From NCBI GenBank assembly GCA_000149265.1, contig CH002628.1, positions 121,747 through 185,746 of the forward strand: DNA of 64,000 nt, read 5' to 3'. The first letter of the stretch is position 1; each line of letters begins with the position of its first letter. Position numbers and translations under genes: made by a program. The notes beneath the pieces were generated by a model. It was not told the origin of the DNA. It worked only from the letters and a program-made list of their open reading frames with translations, and did not search any database. The DNA is from Ciona savignyi (taxonomy: Eukaryota; Chordata; Ascidiacea; Phlebobranchia; Cionidae). Shown here in pieces: positions 62,001 through 64,000 of the stretch.

Positions 62001-64000
62001 ATTAATTCATTATTAGAGGAAAAAGTATTTTGGTTGCGACATACAAGTGACGTAAATAGTGTATATTCTTTGAAATATGCATATCTTAACCTTTTGATTC
62101 CATAACATTTTCAACCCGATTGCCGAACTCCTTCCTGTCTAAACACCCATTACAAACTCCTTTCCGAAAAACACCGGCGCCGAAATGCAAACAAATCCGT
62201 TTTTTTAATAATAAAACAACAGGGTCAAACAATATTTTCAAAACAAATAAAATTTCCAATAAAAATATAGAAGTTTTAATGCGATTCCACAAGTGCTTTC
62301 GGCAATTTTGGAATCAAGATACTGCGTTGTCGAGCGTTTGATGAAAACATGGCATAGCCAACGTGTGGGATTTATTAAAAGAAACCCAAAAATGAACGTC
62401 AAATAGCAAAAAATTAATATACACAATCTGGATAAAGCCATTCTAAACCAAACTGTTATGTGCGTACAGTAACCAACCATGGCAACAACACTTCAATATA
62501 TATTATTTTTATAGTGTTCAACAAAGAGTTGACTGCATACACGCTTCTCCCTAGCATGGACTCAGGGGTTCACTCGCACTCTGTCGCCGTGCTCAACAAT
62601 TTCCTCTACATTCTTGGTGGACAGAACCACTTCGAGGAAAGAGGAAAAACTTCAGTCGCGACAGTTACAAGGTAAACCTTACAGTGTTGGAATTTTGATG
62701 TTTATTCTGCGGACAAATAAGGCGTAATCATGAAGTCATTGTATAATAAAATACTAAATAGTTAACACGATTAATCGACTTATTTTTTACGCAAAGCAAG
62801 TGACATGTAGTCGCCGTAAAATTTTAGTGAACTCAAGCCAATACTGCTGAAAATAAAATTTTCTCTAGCAAAACGAAAATAAATTTATTGTGGTATGCTG
62901 CTTCTATAGTGCATTGTTCATTATCAATCTTTTGGTAATGCTGCCCGAAACAAAATAAATTCACTGAGAATGGGAAGTATTTGTTTAACTTTTCACCCTG
63001 GATATTTTGTTCCAAGAAAAGCCGAAAACTAAATTATTATATTACGTCACTAAGAAAACAACTTGAACGAGAAAAACTTGTTTAGTGAACATGACTTTTC
63101 GACCATGGACACATTAACATCCAGAATAGGTCTACATTTACAATGGCACAGTTCGGATACTGCAATATTTAGTTTATTTTAGGAATGTTCTAAATTTGTA
63201 GCCAAGCCGATTTATTTTTCGTTGCCGGTGAAAGCAAACGTCGTTTTGAAAAGAGACGAATGAATTTTGTGAATGTCTCCCAGGTATGACCCGCGTTTTA
63301 ACACGTGGATGAAGATAGCCAACATGAACGAGCACCGAGCCGGTTTCCACGTTAGTGCAATAGCAGCTTACAACAGACTTTACGCTGTGGGGGGTGTCAA
63401 CTCAGTCGGTCGGTTGTCCTCTGTCGAGTGTTATTGCGTAGAGGAAGATAGATGGAAGTATGTGGCATCCACACAGGTATGTTATAAGTATGTGGCATCC
63501 ACATAGGTATGCGACTCCAAATAGTAATATGTTTCTTAAAAAAGGGACACATATTATTTATGTCTGATTGTGTATTCTATATTTCTTGTAAAACGCGTTG
63601 AAAGGGATGTCATGTCCGTCCAAAATCACAAAGAAGGAATAAAACTATCGGATATCGTAGTTAACATGACTTAGATGTGGAAAAAATCTATTTTTGGGGG
63701 GTTCATTTAGAGAAAATTATGTTAGCTAATATTTTGTCTTATGTTGGGACGCAATACGTATTTTGGACCAGTAACAAAGTACATTTTTGTATATGTTACA
63801 GACAAACAACTATTCAGATGGTAAAATTATCCTTGTAATATAACATTTCCATTAATCTAGAACGCATTGTGCGATCACAATGGCTCCGTCCACCGCGACA
63901 AGTTGTACGTGAGTGGTGGTTTCAGCGACGGCCACTTCAGCGACGCGATGTTGTGTTACAACCCCAAACATGACATCTGGGAACGTAGATCTCCCTTGCA
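59058..64000 (+). CDS. BTB-BACK-Kelch protein (KLHL9/13/26-like), 3' end beyond the window
   Basis: Probable Cullin-3 ubiquitin ligase adaptor. Ten exons with consistent phases: 59,058-59,131, 59,325-59,548, 59,941-60,113, 60,418-60,557, 60,825-60,971, 61,340-61,463, 61,636-61,771, 62,515-62,671, 63,284-63,476 and 63,861 to the edge. Exons 2-3 encode BTB (FENLLCDVTLIAG..VHRALLAACSPYFKSMF; IVEFMYTGKLPI), which in this family binds Cullin-3. Exons 4-6 encode BACK (DIIHIAEVFSMSQLE; VFAATLKWIMYD). From exon 7 Kelch blades begin (LVVLGGADN, LYILGGQN, LYAVGGVN, LYVSGGFS; about four visible), which bind substrate. The text between BACK and Kelch (YHMLPHSQPIVPSSRTKIRS) is of KLHL9/13/26 style. The start ATG at 59,058 gives a Ser-rich N terminus. 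Confidence 0.92.
63537..63765 (+). repeat. ~333-bp family repeat copy inside a Kelch intron
   Basis: AAAAAGGGACACATATTA, then TGACTTAGATGTGGA and GGTTCATTTAGAGAA, matches the head and AGATATGCAG..ATAAATTTAGAGG parts of the 3.49-kb array. It lies in the intron between exons ending 63,476 and starting 63,861. Confidence 0.6.

Overview
This is AT-rich animal nuclear DNA. Genes are split by short introns (about 50-700 bp) with GT/AG borders, the coding families are metazoan (Kelch-BTB, Rho-GEF/PH, C-type lectin, THAP), and BEL/Pao, LINE, hAT, P-like and SINE elements are dense. A small-genome invertebrate deuterostome such as an ascidian would fit, but the sequence alone does not prove the taxon.

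Layout. 1-3.2 kb: decayed LINE. 3.4-5.1 and 10.2-11.1 kb: inverted arrays of a ~333-bp repeat flanking a C-type lectin gene (8.7-9.8 kb, minus) and a short hAT element (7.8-8.7 kb). 11.2-12.4 kb: BEL/Pao pol, interrupted at 12,421 by a 15.2-kb DNA transposon and resuming at 27,619. 28.2-30.8 kb: further BEL/Pao remnants, a deleted LINE copy and tRNA-derived SINEs. 31.5-37.7 kb: a non-coding LTR retrotransposon with a tRNA-Trp primer site, carrying a younger gag-protease LTR element nested inside it. 38.1-40.4 kb: foldback element with a THAP ORF. 40.4-48 kb: gene-poor, with one hAT MITE and one LINE scrap. 48.1-48.9 kb: small secreted-protein gene (minus). 52.3-54.9 kb: DH/PH gene. 56.1-57.9 kb: single-pass membrane mucin-like gene. 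59.1 kb to the right edge: BTB-BACK-Kelch gene, cut by the window.

The centrepiece is the element at 12,422-27,616. It has CACTCTAAAAA ends, a TA target duplication, subterminal AAAGAGT motifs and two divergent multi-exon genes. The rightward gene encodes a Zisupton/KDZ-like (HMGXB3-related) protein with C2H2 fingers, a SWIM finger, Cys clusters, a SAP-like region, a Ulp1/C48 protease and a terminal PHD finger. The leftward gene encodes a C2H2 + SAM-domain protein of the kind often annotated as a host 'SAMD3-like' gene. Because the element sits inside a BEL/Pao reading frame, the empty site can be read directly. Both genes carry single-base frameshifts, several at A/T runs, so this copy is recently dead or the assembly has homopolymer errors. 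A 218-bp MITE with a telomere-like CCCTAA core is nested in its left end.

All exon borders were placed by eye from splice signals and phase.
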